DNA of 64,000 nucleotides from NCBI GenBank assembly GCA_966128725.1, contig CBHYLN010000003.1, positions 1 to 64,000 on the forward strand, read 5' to 3'. This document shows, piece by piece, positions 18,892 through 27,645 of this stretch (its first letter is position 1; each line of letters begins with the position of its first letter). The translations under genes and the position numbers were made by a program. The notes below the pieces were generated by a model. That model made no database searches. It was not told where the DNA came from and was given only the letters and a program-made list of their open reading frames with translations. This stretch comes from JAFDZV01 sp966128725 (lineage in GTDB: Bacteria; Bacteroidota; Ignavibacteria; OLB7).

Positions 18892-20049
18892 ATGGCATCC
18901 AACCTCCGCTCGCATTTCCTTCTTCGTCCCGACGTCGCATTTCTCAATCACGGTTCATTTGGTGCGTGCCCCCGCCCTGTGTTCGATGCCTATCAGGCAT
19001 GGCAACTGGAGCTGGAGCGCGAGCCGGTGGATTTCTTCGTGCGGCGGGCGCCGGCTTTGCTGCGCGAAGCACGCATTTCGCTGGCCACCTACATCAACTG
19101 CAATCCGGACGATGTGGTCTATGTTCCGAACGCAACGTTCGGCGTCAACATCGTGGCCCGTTCGTTGAAGCTTGGGGCCGGCGACGAAGTTCTGGGCACC
19201 GACCACGAATACGGCGCATGCAATCGCACGTGGCGTTTCCTGGCGGCACAACGTGGATTCGCCTATCGAATGGCGGCCATTCCCTACCCGGCCACCACAC
19301 CGGAGAACTTCGTGGAGCAGTTGTTCTCGCAGGTATCGCCCGCAACGCGCGTCATCTTCCTGAGCCACATCACCGCGCCAACGGCACTCATCCTTCCTGT
19401 TGCGGAGGTATGCCGCCGCGCACGCGAGATGGGGATCATGACAATTGTGGATGGCGCGCACGCACCGGGCCAGATACCTGTGGACATCGAGGCGATCGGC
19501 GCGGACTTTTATACCGGCAACCTGCACAAGTGGCTTTGCGCGCCCAAGGGAGCGGCGTTCCTGCACGCTCGCCGTGAGTGCCAATCCCTGTTGGATCCAC
19601 TGATCGTCAGTTGGGGCTGGGAGGCCGCGGTGCCCGGCGCTTCGCCGTTCATCGATCACCAGGAAATGTGGGGCACGCGAGATATCAGCGCCACACTGGC
19701 AGTACCGGCGGCAATCCAATTTCAGCAGGAGTACAACTGGGACGCCGTACGCGCCGGCTGCCGGGAAATGCTGATGCAGGCCCGGCCGTTGATTGCCGCG
19801 GCGGTTGATGCCGAGCCATGCGCCCCGGACTCCGGCGACTGGTTCATGCAGATGAGCGCGTTCAAGCTTCCGCCCACCATCAATGGCCCGGAGCTGCACA
19901 CGCGTCTGTTCCAGGAACACAGTGTGGAAATCCCGGTGTTCCCGTGGGACGCGCAAACGTTCATGCTGAGGATTTCAGTACAGGGTTACAACACCTGGGA
20001 CGATATCCAGCGCCTGCTGGAAGGGCTGAACACGATCATGGGCCGCTGA
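18892..20049 (+). CDS. Class V PLP-dependent aminotransferase (isopenicillin-N epimerase-like)
   Basis: The 385-residue protein starts MASNLRSHFLLRPDVAFLNH; the open frame extends upstream through unrelated sequence that overlaps the previous gene. Fold-type I signatures include FLNHGSFGACPRPV at the N-terminus, VDGAHAPGQIPVDIEAIGADFY around the PLP-binding Asp/His, and NLHKWLCAPKGAAF with the Schiff-base Lys. This combination is typical of isopenicillin-N epimerase/CefD- and EgtE-like members of the class V family, which act on cysteine or related substrates. The substrate is unknown. It is not an IscS-type enzyme: no SGSACTSG loop is present. Confidence 0.85.
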   Translation: MASNLRSHFLLRPDVAFLNHGSFGACPRPVFDAYQAWQLELEREPVDFFVRRAPALLREARISLATYINCNPDDVVYVPNATFGVNIVARSLKLGAGDEVLGTDHEYGACNRTWRFLAAQRGFAYRMAAIPYPATTPENFVEQLFSQVSPATRVIFLSHITAPTALILPVAEVCRRAREMGIMTIVDGAHAPGQIPVDIEAIGADFYTGNLHKWLCAPKGAAFLHARRECQSLLDPLIVSWGWEAAVPGASPFIDHQEMWGTRDISATLAVPAAIQFQQEYNWDAVRAGCREMLMQARPLIAAAVDAEPCAPDSGDWFMQMSAFKLPPTINGPELHTRLFQEHSVEIPVFPWDAQTFMLRISVQGYNTWDDIQRLLEGLNTIMGR

Positions 20050-20121
20050 CGGCCCATCCTGCTTCATCGTCAGGCCATTGCGCTGGCCACATGCATCACG
20101 CATTACTCGCCGCGCAAGGCA

Positions 20122-20150
20122 TTGACTGTGGCCGGCACCGATGCTACATT
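20122..20150 (+). promoter_or_regulatory. Sigma-70-type promoter
   Basis: TTGACT (20122-20127), a 17-bp spacer and TACATT (20145-20150). The predicted start is near 20157. It reads into a region with no good gene that ends in a hairpin. Confidence 0.55.
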
Positions 20151-20156
20151 AGCACC

Positions 20157-20285
20157 GCTGGCACGTATGTGTATCCCACCACTCTATCCCCATGGGCAGC
20201 AAGCACACTACCGAATGTTCGCGTATCGGCTTCATGGTAATGCCCGCCTCGCCAGTTGAAAAAGTACCCATGAGGGTACTTTCTT
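20157..20285 (+). ncRNA. Candidate small RNA (about 130 nt)
   Basis: The transcript is predicted from the promoter at 20122-20150 and the hairpin at 20261-20282 followed by a short T-tract. It contains one 30-codon open frame (ATG 20167, stop 20257-20259) without a ribosome-binding site, so it could alternatively be a leader peptide. No match to a known RNA family was seen by eye. Confidence 0.35.
20261..20282 (+). terminator. Terminator-like hairpin
   Basis: AAAGTACCC (20261-20269), ATGA loop, GGGTACTTT (20274-20282): a perfect 9-bp stem flanked by A and T runs. It is similar in sequence to the hairpin at 41832-41857. Confidence 0.65.
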
Positions 20286-20576
20286 GATAGTACATGAAAA
20301 TGTGAAGTTACGGACCCTACGTTTCAAGGGAGCGTAACTCCCACAGCGCCATCGCTCATAGTCCTGACGATTTGCGGAGCGCCTCAGCCTCTCTCCAATG
20401 AAGTTCATCGAAGCACCCGTTCGCGGTGAAGGCAGTTTTGGGAGGTCATGTATTCGGTCATTGAAGCGCTATGGTTATGTGCTTGCACTACCGACCCCCA
20501 AGGCAGTTATCCGCGACCAGTAATTCTCTTTGATCGGCGTTGATTACACGCCGGCTTCTGATAACGCACAGTTTCC

Positions 20577-21413
20577 ATGCCGCGTCAACATAAGATCGAT
20601 TCTGCTGGAGGGGAGGAGTCACGGCAGCGAAGCCAACGACACTACGCGCCACCAACGGCAACAACAATACCCCCTGCGATTCTCGGCACGCTGTTCCAAT
20701 TCCTCGGCAGGATACCAGCCACAGGCGACGTCATCGAATGGATCCATTCATTCGGCGAACTACTTTGCGCAGAGTTTCCGGACGTTGATCTGGTCTCGGT
20801 GCGCGTGAATCTGCATTGCCGGTTGGCGAACCTGGCATCCGAGTATCTTACACTCGACCACACCCCTCCCATCGATCTGCTGACACAGTCGCTGGGCGGG
20901 CATACCAGCCAGTTACTGCATACCCCGCTGGTGGTGGAGGCCCCAACATTCCAGCCCGAGGCATTTCACGAACCACGCGTGATCTCGTACGTCTATGCCG
21001 GCGACAGCCTGGGCTCGATCATGCTTCTGCGCAACAAGCGCGAAGCGCCCATCAGCGAGGCCACACTGGCGGCGTTCGAGGCACTGGAGCCCTTCCTCGT
21101 GTTCGCGCTGACCGATCTTGTCGCCCGCTACAACTACGCAAAACCGATCAGCCGGGTATTTCGCGATGTGCTTCGCGCCATCGGCGAAACCGCACGGCTT
21201 ACCAGTCGCGAGCTGGAGGTGCTTACGCTGCACATGTTCGGCCGCAAGTACGACGAGATTGCCCGGCGGCTCTACATCTCCATCGACACCGTTAAAAAGC
21301 ACGTGAAGAAGATCCATCGCAAAACCGGAGCTCGCAGCGCCACCGAGCTGTTCGCGCGCTACTTCTCGCCGCTTATCGACACCGATCCACCCGACCCCGG
21401 CCCGGAGGATTAG
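20577..21413 (+). CDS. LuxR-type transcriptional regulator with GAF-like N-terminus
   Basis: The C-terminal 65 residues are a standard LuxR/GerE helix-turn-helix: LTSRELEVLTLHMFGRKYDE, then IARRLYISIDTVKKHVKKIH and RKTGARSATEL. The N-terminal 170 residues (LFQFLGRIPATGDVIEWIHS ... GSIMLLRNKREAPISEATLA) look like a GAF-type sensor. The first 30 residues are polar and the true start may lie a little downstream; there is no clear ribosome-binding site at 20577. It may regulate the neighbouring desaturase or an unlinked target; nothing in the sequence decides this. Confidence 0.85.
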   Translation: MPRQHKIDSAGGEESRQRSQRHYAPPTATTIPPAILGTLFQFLGRIPATGDVIEWIHSFGELLCAEFPDVDLVSVRVNLHCRLANLASEYLTLDHTPPIDLLTQSLGGHTSQLLHTPLVVEAPTFQPEAFHEPRVISYVYAGDSLGSIMLLRNKREAPISEATLAAFEALEPFLVFALTDLVARYNYAKPISRVFRDVLRAIGETARLTSRELEVLTLHMFGRKYDEIARRLYISIDTVKKHVKKIHRKTGARSATELFARYFSPLIDTDPPDPGPED

Positions 21414-21473
21414 GCACGCCAACAATGTGGCCACACCCCGCCTCAACGTGGGGGCGCATCCGTAAACGCAAAA

Positions 21474-21504
21474 CGGGGCGATGGTGTATCTCACCATCGC
21501 CCCG
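21474..21504. terminator. Bidirectional terminator hairpin
   Basis: A perfect 13-bp stem (21474-21486 with 21492-21504) and a 5-base loop lie between the convergent LuxR-type and desaturase genes. Confidence 0.8.
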
Positions 21505-21550
21505 CCGCGTATTCAGCATCAACCGTCGCCAGCCGTACTTGCGCCCTTCG

Positions 21551-22426
21551 CTACCGTGGCGACGCCTTCGCGGCGCGCAATCGCGCAAGCCGCATGGATT
21601 TGGTACGGAAGGCAGGAACGATCGGCGCCAGCAGATACACCCGGATGATGTACCACCAGAAGCTTCGTTCGTTCAACGAGGGATCGATCAGATGATGCAC
21701 CTTGGCATGCGCTTCCGGCAGAAGGCTCCAGTGAACACCGGCACGCTGATGATGCACCGTGTGATAGCCGTTGTTGAACAGCATCTTGTTCAGGAAGCCC
21801 AGGAAGTTGCGCGAGTGGTTCCACTCCGACTCCTCCTCGGCATGCACATGTTGAACGTAGTTGAACACGAGCACCGAGAACAGCCCGAACTGCTGCGGGA
21901 TGATGATGTACAGCAGGGCCTTTTCCCAGTCAATGAGAAGGGCGCCGCCAACAAACGCGAACAGGGCAACGTACTGGAACACGGCCAGATAGAACTCGCG
22001 CCGATTGGTGCGCCACAGCCCCTTCAGGTAATCACGGATCGGCCGCTGCTGGAAATAGCTGCTGATGGTGGGGTAGATGAGCAGTGTGAACAGGTTGTTC
22101 TTCTCGCTGACACGGTACGTTATGGTATAGTCACCCGCGCGATTGTTCAGCGCGTGATGGTTCTTGTTGTGGGTCGGGATCCATGCAAACGCCGGAAACC
22201 CATAGAACAGCGTCAGCCAGTAATCGGTGAGCGTGTTCAGTGTCTTCGATCTCCAGATCGGGAGATGATTATGATTGTGCGCGATCACCGCCACTGTTAC
22301 GGCCATGTACATGCCGAGAGCGAACAGAAACGGATTCATCGCTGGAAGCGACCATTGCACCACAAGCAACGCGGTAGTTACCGCCATGTATGCGAGTGTG
22401 CGAATATCAGCATTGTACCTGAGCAT
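21551..22426 (-). CDS. Membrane fatty-acid desaturase family protein
   Basis: The 291-residue reading from 22426 (MLRYNADIRTLAY) gives a compact membrane enzyme with four to six hydrophobic segments. The three histidine boxes of the di-iron desaturase superfamily are HNHNH (AVIAHNHNHLPIW), HNKNHH and HTVHHQRAGVHW. Further frame upstream to 22579 is Arg/Ser-rich and unlike the family. Such enzymes insert double bonds into acyl chains or hydroxylate carotenoids or lipids; the exact substrate is not evident. It is divergent from the TfoX-N gene. Confidence 0.87.
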   Translation of the reverse strand: MLRYNADIRTLAYMAVTTALLVVQWSLPAMNPFLFALGMYMAVTVAVIAHNHNHLPIWRSKTLNTLTDYWLTLFYGFPAFAWIPTHNKNHHALNNRAGDYTITYRVSEKNNLFTLLIYPTISSYFQQRPIRDYLKGLWRTNRREFYLAVFQYVALFAFVGGALLIDWEKALLYIIIPQQFGLFSVLVFNYVQHVHAEEESEWNHSRNFLGFLNKMLFNNGYHTVHHQRAGVHWSLLPEAHAKVHHLIDPSLNERSFWWYIIRVYLLAPIVPAFRTKSMRLARLRAAKASPR

Positions 22427-22803
22427 AGAAGATCTTCCGGGGAGTACCGTCGGCGTGCGGAGCAATCTTGAAACGCGCCGAGAAAGGAATGATTTGTAAC
22501 GGGAGTAAGATAGCGAACGGATGCCCCTGCGACCATGATATTTCGCAAGCAATCCAACGGCATATCCGTGGCTACACACGTTTGGCGGGCGGAAACCAGG
22601 CGCCCCGCGCGGCAGCGCAGCACGCCATCAACGGCTTGCATGCCTGCGTCGCGCTCGGTATTATCGGCCCACTAGCCGCCCCTGCACGGGCGTTGATGCA
22701 TGCATGCCAGGGTAACGGCCCGCGACCGCCGATGGCAACGGCTCCTTGCGCATGCGCGGTTGGCCGCTCAGCCACATTCACACACAGCCAGGACACGGAC
22801 ATC
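22427..22803. other. Divergent intergenic region, nothing recognised
   Basis: This 377-bp gap separates the desaturase and TfoX-N genes. I see no gene, promoter match or structured element that I would defend; TGCATGCATGC near 22699 is a short palindromic run. Confidence 0.4.
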
Positions 22804-23133
22804 ATGGCCTACGATGAATCGGTAGCCGCACGGCTCCGCATCCACTTCGCCGATCGCGACGACGTTGTTGAGAAGAAGATGTTCGGCGGCATCGCGTTCA
22901 TGGTACGCGGGCACATGTGTGTTGGTGTTGTCCGCGACGAGCTTATGGCTCGCGTAGGCCCCGATCAACACGCCGCGGCCATAACGCGACCAAACGCACG
23001 CCCGATGGATTTCACCGGCCGCCCGATGAAGGGATTCATATACGTCGCGCCGCAGGGATTTGCCACGGCAAGCGCGTTGAGCGATTGGGTGCGGCTCTGC
23101 GAGGCATTTGTTTCCACGCTCCCACCCAAATAG
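22804..23133 (+). CDS. TfoX N-terminal domain protein
   Basis: The 109-residue chain matches the stand-alone TfoX-N domain: MAYDESVAARLRIHF, then VVEKKMFGGIAFMVRGHM, LMARVGPDQ and GRPMKGFIYV. In gamma-proteobacteria this domain is part of a competence regulator; the stand-alone form is widespread and its function is unknown. The ATG at 22804 is chosen because the domain starts there. The next gene begins 3 bp downstream, so the two are probably translated together. Confidence 0.85.
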   Translation: MAYDESVAARLRIHFADRDDVVEKKMFGGIAFMVRGHMCVGVVRDELMARVGPDQHAAAITRPNARPMDFTGRPMKGFIYVAPQGFATASALSDWVRLCEAFVSTLPPK

Positions 23134-23136
23134 CCG

Positions 23137-23631
23137 ATGCCAATGAACAACCAGAACGAAGCACACTACCAGATGCTGCGGCATACGCTGGCGACCGTGG
23201 CATATCGAGCCCGCAAAGCCCTGCACGATGCGCCCGATGGATTCAGCACCTTCCGCGCCCGGGAAGACTCCCGAAGCGGGGGCGAGATCCTTTCGCATAT
23301 GTGCGATCTGTACGACTGGGCCATTCGGCTGGCCACAAACGAAAACATCTGGACCACATCGAGCGTTGGCGATTGGGATGGTGATGCCGAACGATTCTTT
23401 CAGTCGCTGGGACGGCTTGATGCATACCTGGCGCAGGGCAACCAGCTTCTGTGCCCGGCGGAACGCCTGTTCCAGGGTCCGATCGCCGACAGCCTGACGC
23501 ACATTGGCCAGATCGCGATGCTCCGCCGATTGGCCGAGTCGCCCGTTCGCGGCGAGAACTACTTCAAGGCCACGATCACGACCGGGACAACCGGGACGGA
23601 CCAAGCGCCGCCCGTGTTCGAGTTCGATTGA
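23137..23631 (+). CDS. DinB-like / DUF664-type four-helix protein
   Basis: The 164-residue protein has the helical pattern of the DinB superfamily: a first helix with HTLATVAYRARKALHDAP, then GGEILSHMCDLYDWAIRLA carrying a metal-type His, and a last conserved helix with SLTHIGQIAMLRRLAESP. DinB-fold proteins bind metal and often act as thiol-dependent S-transferases or DNA-damage-inducible proteins; no activity is known here. It follows the TfoX-N gene by 3 bp. Another in-frame Met lies two codons into the protein. Confidence 0.75.
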   Translation: MPMNNQNEAHYQMLRHTLATVAYRARKALHDAPDGFSTFRAREDSRSGGEILSHMCDLYDWAIRLATNENIWTTSSVGDWDGDAERFFQSLGRLDAYLAQGNQLLCPAERLFQGPIADSLTHIGQIAMLRRLAESPVRGENYFKATITTGTTGTDQAPPVFEFD

Positions 23632-23667
23632 GTTCGGCTCGTGCGCCCGCGATCCCCGGATCACGCA

Positions 23668-24300
23668 TCACGGAACAACATCGCCGATCTCCCCGCCAAG
23701 GCGTTGGCACAACGCGCGATACCATGCCTCGGCCGCGGCAAGCTCTTCCTGAAAGCCCTGCACCCCCCATATCACCGACAGCGTGCGAACCGTGGCCGCC
23801 GCCGTTTTGGTGCGCTGCGAATCCTTCACCGCGTTGGCGCACGGGCCGTCGGCATCAAACAGGCACAGCAGGCCGGCTACATCGATCTCCTGAGCGGATG
23901 CGTTGAACACGTACCGCTGGCCCTGCCCGGCCAGGCCAATTCGCAGCGGTTGCCGGGCGCGGTCCAGATCCACAAGGCTGATCGGAAATCCGCTGGCCAG
24001 CGAGACCACATTGCACGCATCCACCGCCGCATTGATCGAACCCAGCTTCGCTTCCTCGGCCGCGCGCACCAGATACTCCGAAGCCGGCTTGCCGCGCCCG
24101 GTGGGCTTATACCCCCCATGCCGCAGCATCTCGCGTACAGCCGAGCGCACTTCCTCGGTTCGGCGAACGGGCACGTCGGCATCAACGCGCAGAAGATCCG
24201 TAAGCCAATCAGGCGATGGATTCTCGGCCAGCGGCCGTGGGAACGTGGTTGTAAAGGCGCGCGCATCCAGCAATGGATGCTGATCAACGTGCAGATTCAT
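23668..24300 (-). CDS. B3/4 domain protein (PheRS beta-like)
   Basis: The 210-residue reading from 24300 (MNLHVDQHPLLDARAF; 24309 is an alternative start) matches stand-alone B3/4 domains: EVRSAVREMLRHGGYKPTGR, KPASEYLVRA and INAAVDACNVVSLASGFPIS, then LVDLDRA. In phenylalanyl-tRNA synthetase beta this domain edits mischarged tyrosine. Free-standing relatives may edit tRNA or act on other ligands, and some are linked to B3/4-containing enzymes with unknown roles. It is convergent with the DinB-like gene and divergent from mutS. Confidence 0.78.
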   Translation of the reverse strand: MNLHVDQHPLLDARAFTTTFPRPLAENPSPDWLTDLLRVDADVPVRRTEEVRSAVREMLRHGGYKPTGRGKPASEYLVRAAEEAKLGSINAAVDACNVVSLASGFPISLVDLDRARQPLRIGLAGQGQRYVFNASAQEIDVAGLLCLFDADGPCANAVKDSQRTKTAAATVRTLSVIWGVQGFQEELAAAEAWYRALCQRLGGEIGDVVP

Positions 24301-24466
24301 CGCAGGCATCAACGGTATGGTGTACGGCTCCGGGATTGAACGAAGGAACCGACAATATAGCCAGCATGCAATCTCATCGGATCGCGTTTCGCGCGGCCAC
24401 CGATGCCGTTCTGTGTATTTTGGCGTTCCTCCCTCTTCCCTATCTCTCTCTCTCTGAAGCGAAGGC

Positions 24467-27148
24467 ATGGCCAAGCAGCGCACGCCGCTCATGCGGCAGT
24501 ATCATCAGATCAAGGAACGGTACCCCGATACGATACTTCTGTTCCGTCTCGGCGACTTCTACGAAACGTTCGAGGAGGATGCCGGGATCACCGCGCGTGT
24601 ATGCGGCATTACGCTGACCAAGCGAGGCAATGGTGCCGAGGAGGAAACACCGCTTGCAGGCTTCCCCTACCACCAGCTCGACAACTACATCCCCAAGCTG
24701 GTGCGGGCGGGATATCGTGTCGCCGTCTGCGAGCAGTTGGAGGACCCCAAGCTGGCGCGCGGCATCGTGCGGCGGGATGTCATCGAAGTGGTGACCCCTG
24801 GCGTGGCCATGAGCGAGAAGCTGCTGGATGCCGGCAGGAACAATTACCTCGCGGCGGTCGATATCGCCAAAGGCGTGGCCGGCATCGCGTTCTGCGACAT
24901 CTCCACCGGAGAATTCCAGGCGCTGGAGCTTTCGCTGGATGAACTGGACGAGGTGCTGGAAACGATCGGCCCGGCCGAGATCATCATCAACCGGGCACAG
25001 AAGGATCTGTTCGCTGCCCGCCGCATCAGCTCCGAGCCCCGGATAACGAAGCTGGAGGAATGGATCTTCGATGCCGAGTTCGCCAACGAACGGTTGCGCG
25101 AGCACTTCGGAACGCAGTCGTTGAAGGGCTTCGGGCTGGAACAGGAGGAACGCGCCGTAGTGGCCGCCGGCGCGATCATGCATTATCTGATGGAAACCCA
25201 GCGCGCACGCCTGGGCCACATTCGCAAGATCACCCGCTACGCCCACGGCGATTACATCGCGCTGGACCCCGCAACCAAGCGGAATCTGGAAATCATCTTC
25301 TCGGCCAACGACGGTGGCCGCCACGGCTCGCTGATCGGCGTGATCGATCGGACCTCCACACCGATGGGCGGGCGCCTGTTGAAGCGATGGCTTGTGCATC
25401 CGCTGAAATCCCGAACGGCCATCGAGAAGCGCCTGTCGGCGGTGGATGCGCTGGTGACATCGGCGTCGATAGCCGCCGAGCTTGAAAAGGAGCTGCGCGC
25501 GACAAGCGATCTGGAACGCATCATCGCCCGCGTGGCAACCGCACGCGCAACCCCGCGCGATCTGGGTTCGGTGCGTGATACCCTGGCGCGGATCCCGCGC
25601 GTTGCCGATCTGCTGGCACGCTCGGATAACGCCACGCTTGGCGCACTTGGCGAGGCAATGGCCGCGCTTGATGACCTTGTGGCCCATCTGGAAGCCGCGC
25701 TCCCGGACGAACCGCCCGCAACGCTGGCCGATGGCGGGGCGCTGCGCTCCGGCTTTTCGCCGGAGCTGGACGAACTGCGCGACCTGCGCGCTTCCGGCAA
25801 AAGCTTCCTGGAGAGTCTTCAGGAGCGCGAACGAACACGCACCGGCATCAGCTCGCTGAAGGTTGGCTTCAACAACGTATTCGGCTACTACATCGAGATC
25901 ACCAACGCCAATCGCGATCGCACGCCGGATGACTACATCCGCAAGCAGACGCTGGCCAACGCCGAACGCTACATCACGCCGGAACTGAAGGAGTACGAGG
26001 AGAAGATCCTGCACGCCGAGGAAAAGCTGTCGGCGTTGGAGCGCGAGCTATTCGGCGAGCTGCAGGCGTTCACGGCCGAACGGAGCGAGCCGATCCTGCG
26101 CAACGCGCAACTGCTTGCCATGCTGGATTGCTTCGTGGGGTTTGCCCGCCTGGCACGCGAGCGCGATTACCGCCGGCCCGACATCGAGGATTCCACGCGG
26201 CTGGAGATTGTTGGCGGCCGCCATCCGGTTGTTGAAACGCTGCTACCCCCCGGCGAGCGATATGTGCCGAACGGCACGTCGCTCAACGCCGAGGATCGGC
26301 AGATCGCGATCATCACCGGCCCGAACATGGCCGGCAAGTCGTCCTATCTGCGCCAGGTTGGCCTGATCGTGCTGCTGGCACAGATAGGCTCGTTCGTGCC
26401 GGCGGAGTCGGCGGTGATCGGCGTGGTGGATAAGATCTTCACACGGGTTGGGGCGCAGGACAACATCGCCGCCGGCGAGAGCACGTTCCTGGTGGAGATG
26501 CACGAAGCAGCCAACATCCTCAACAACGCAACGCCAGCCAGCCTGATCCTGCTGGACGAGGTTGGGCGCGGGACATCCACGTTCGACGGTATCTCCATCG
26601 CGTGGTCGATGACCGAATACATTCACGATCGGCTTGGCGCCCGCACGTTGTTCGCCACGCACTACCACGAACTGAACGCGCTGGCCGACCGCTTCGAGCG
26701 GATCCAGAACTACAAGGTGGAGGTTCGCGAGCACGACGACCGCGTGATCTTCCTTCGAACCGTTACCCCGGGCACGGCCGATCACTCCTACGGCATCCAT
26801 GTGGCCCAGATGGCCGGCCTGCCCGAGGCGGTTACCGCCCGCGCTCGCGAGATCATGGCGCAACTGGAAAGCGCTTCCGAAGGCAACCCGATAGGCGGAA
26901 CCGAGGAGGCCCTTGCACACGCGGCCGCGCAACACGGCGGCGCCCGCAGGATGGCCGCGCACGAGATTGCGCAGCGAACCACCAACGAGCAGCGCGCCGC
27001 CACGCCGCAGATCTCCATGTTCGAGATCGCCGCCGATCCGGCGCTTGAAGAGCTTCGCACGCGATTGATGGGATTGAACCTGAACGCGATGACACCCGTG
27101 GAAGCACTGGTGGAGCTGGATCGCCTGCGCCGCATGCTGACCCCGTAA
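24467..27148 (+). CDS. mutS: DNA mismatch repair protein MutS
   Basis: MutS recognises mismatches and, with MutL, starts repair. The 893-residue protein has the mismatch-wedge motif (FRLGDFYETFEEDA), the connector and core domains, and the ATPase with ITGPNMAGKSSYLRQVG (Walker A), LILLDEVGRGTSTFDGISIA (Walker B/signature) and ATHYHELNALA. A C-terminal Ala/Gln-rich linker and the short MutS-C helix-rich tail (MTPVEALVELDRLRRML) complete it. A TC dinucleotide tract lies just before the start. No mutL is in the window. Confidence 0.98.
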   Translation: MAKQRTPLMRQYHQIKERYPDTILLFRLGDFYETFEEDAGITARVCGITLTKRGNGAEEETPLAGFPYHQLDNYIPKLVRAGYRVAVCEQLEDPKLARGIVRRDVIEVVTPGVAMSEKLLDAGRNNYLAAVDIAKGVAGIAFCDISTGEFQALELSLDELDEVLETIGPAEIIINRAQKDLFAARRISSEPRITKLEEWIFDAEFANERLREHFGTQSLKGFGLEQEERAVVAAGAIMHYLMETQRARLGHIRKITRYAHGDYIALDPATKRNLEIIFSANDGGRHGSLIGVIDRTSTPMGGRLLKRWLVHPLKSRTAIEKRLSAVDALVTSASIAAELEKELRATSDLERIIARVATARATPRDLGSVRDTLARIPRVADLLARSDNATLGALGEAMAALDDLVAHLEAALPDEPPATLADGGALRSGFSPELDELRDLRASGKSFLESLQERERTRTGISSLKVGFNNVFGYYIEITNANRDRTPDDYIRKQTLANAERYITPELKEYEEKILHAEEKLSALERELFGELQAFTAERSEPILRNAQLLAMLDCFVGFARLARERDYRRPDIEDSTRLEIVGGRHPVVETLLPPGERYVPNGTSLNAEDRQIAIITGPNMAGKSSYLRQVGLIVLLAQIGSFVPAESAVIGVVDKIFTRVGAQDNIAAGESTFLVEMHEAANILNNATPASLILLDEVGRGTSTFDGISIAWSMTEYIHDRLGARTLFATHYHELNALADRFERIQNYKVEVREHDDRVIFLRTVTPGTADHSYGIHVAQMAGLPEAVTARAREIMAQLESASEGNPIGGTEEALAHAAAQHGGARRMAAHEIAQRTTNEQRAATPQISMFEIAADPALEELRTRLMGLNLNAMTPVEALVELDRLRRMLTP

Positions 27149-27645
27149 GCGATCATCGCGTAGCAGGAGTGCTCAGGCGCCGGCCACACTGCGGGCACGG
27201 CAACCGCATCCACACTGCGGGCATGCGATCGTTGCCGTGCCGCAATTACCCACCCTGCATCATTGCGGGGGTGGGGCCAGGCATGCTCCACACACCCACA
27301 TCACCGTCCATTTGTAACGATGACGTAACCAAACATTTACGGTATTTCGTCGCGAGTTGCCTTTCCTGTTCCCTTCAGAGTTTGTAGAATAGCATCATAC
27401 GCGCTGAACGTGTCGAGCAGACGTTATTCATCCCCCGCGCGTGAGTGTGTCCAGCACTCGGTCCCATGTCCCCCGTCACGTGTTCCTCCGACGGGGTTTC
27501 GACACACGACACATCAACAAAATCGACAACCCACTGCTGCCGGCCGCAGTGTCGCGCCGTGTATTGCCATGCATTGCACGTTGGCAGAGCAAGCTTTGCT
27601 CTGTCTTGAATCTCTTCATCCCAAACAATTCAGGAGAAATCGTCC
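27149..27645. other. Intergenic region between mutS and a T9SS cargo gene
   Basis: This 497-bp region contains a hairpin at 27194-27241 and a 13-base near-repeat (CACACTGCGGGCA at 27185 and 27211). A weak promoter-like stretch (TTG at 27358, AGAGTTTG near 27375) resembles the Bacteroidetes -33/-7 spacing but is imperfect. No protein gene is convincing. Confidence 0.4.
27194..27241. terminator. Hairpin downstream of mutS
   Basis: GGCACGGCAAC (27194-27204) pairs with 27231-27241, and CGCAT/ATGCG (27205-27209 with 27223-27227) extends the stem inside. There is no T-tract; termination is plausible but unproven. Confidence 0.45.

Larger units (their letters stand above)
20050..20576. other. Intergenic region with candidate small RNA and structured elements
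   Basis: This 527-bp gap holds a good promoter (20122-20150), a hairpin (20261-20282), and an imperfect inverted repeat (AGTTACG 20306-20312 with CGTAACT 20333-20339, with inner CCCT/AGGG pairing). No convincing protein gene was found. The region from 20340 to 20576 contains only short open frames, one of them 31 codons from 20448. Confidence 0.5.

Noticed and set aside
20448..20543. A 31-codon open frame with GGAGG close upstream
   Set aside because: The spacing to the ATG is only about 2 bases, and the peptide (Cys/Trp-rich) has no other support.
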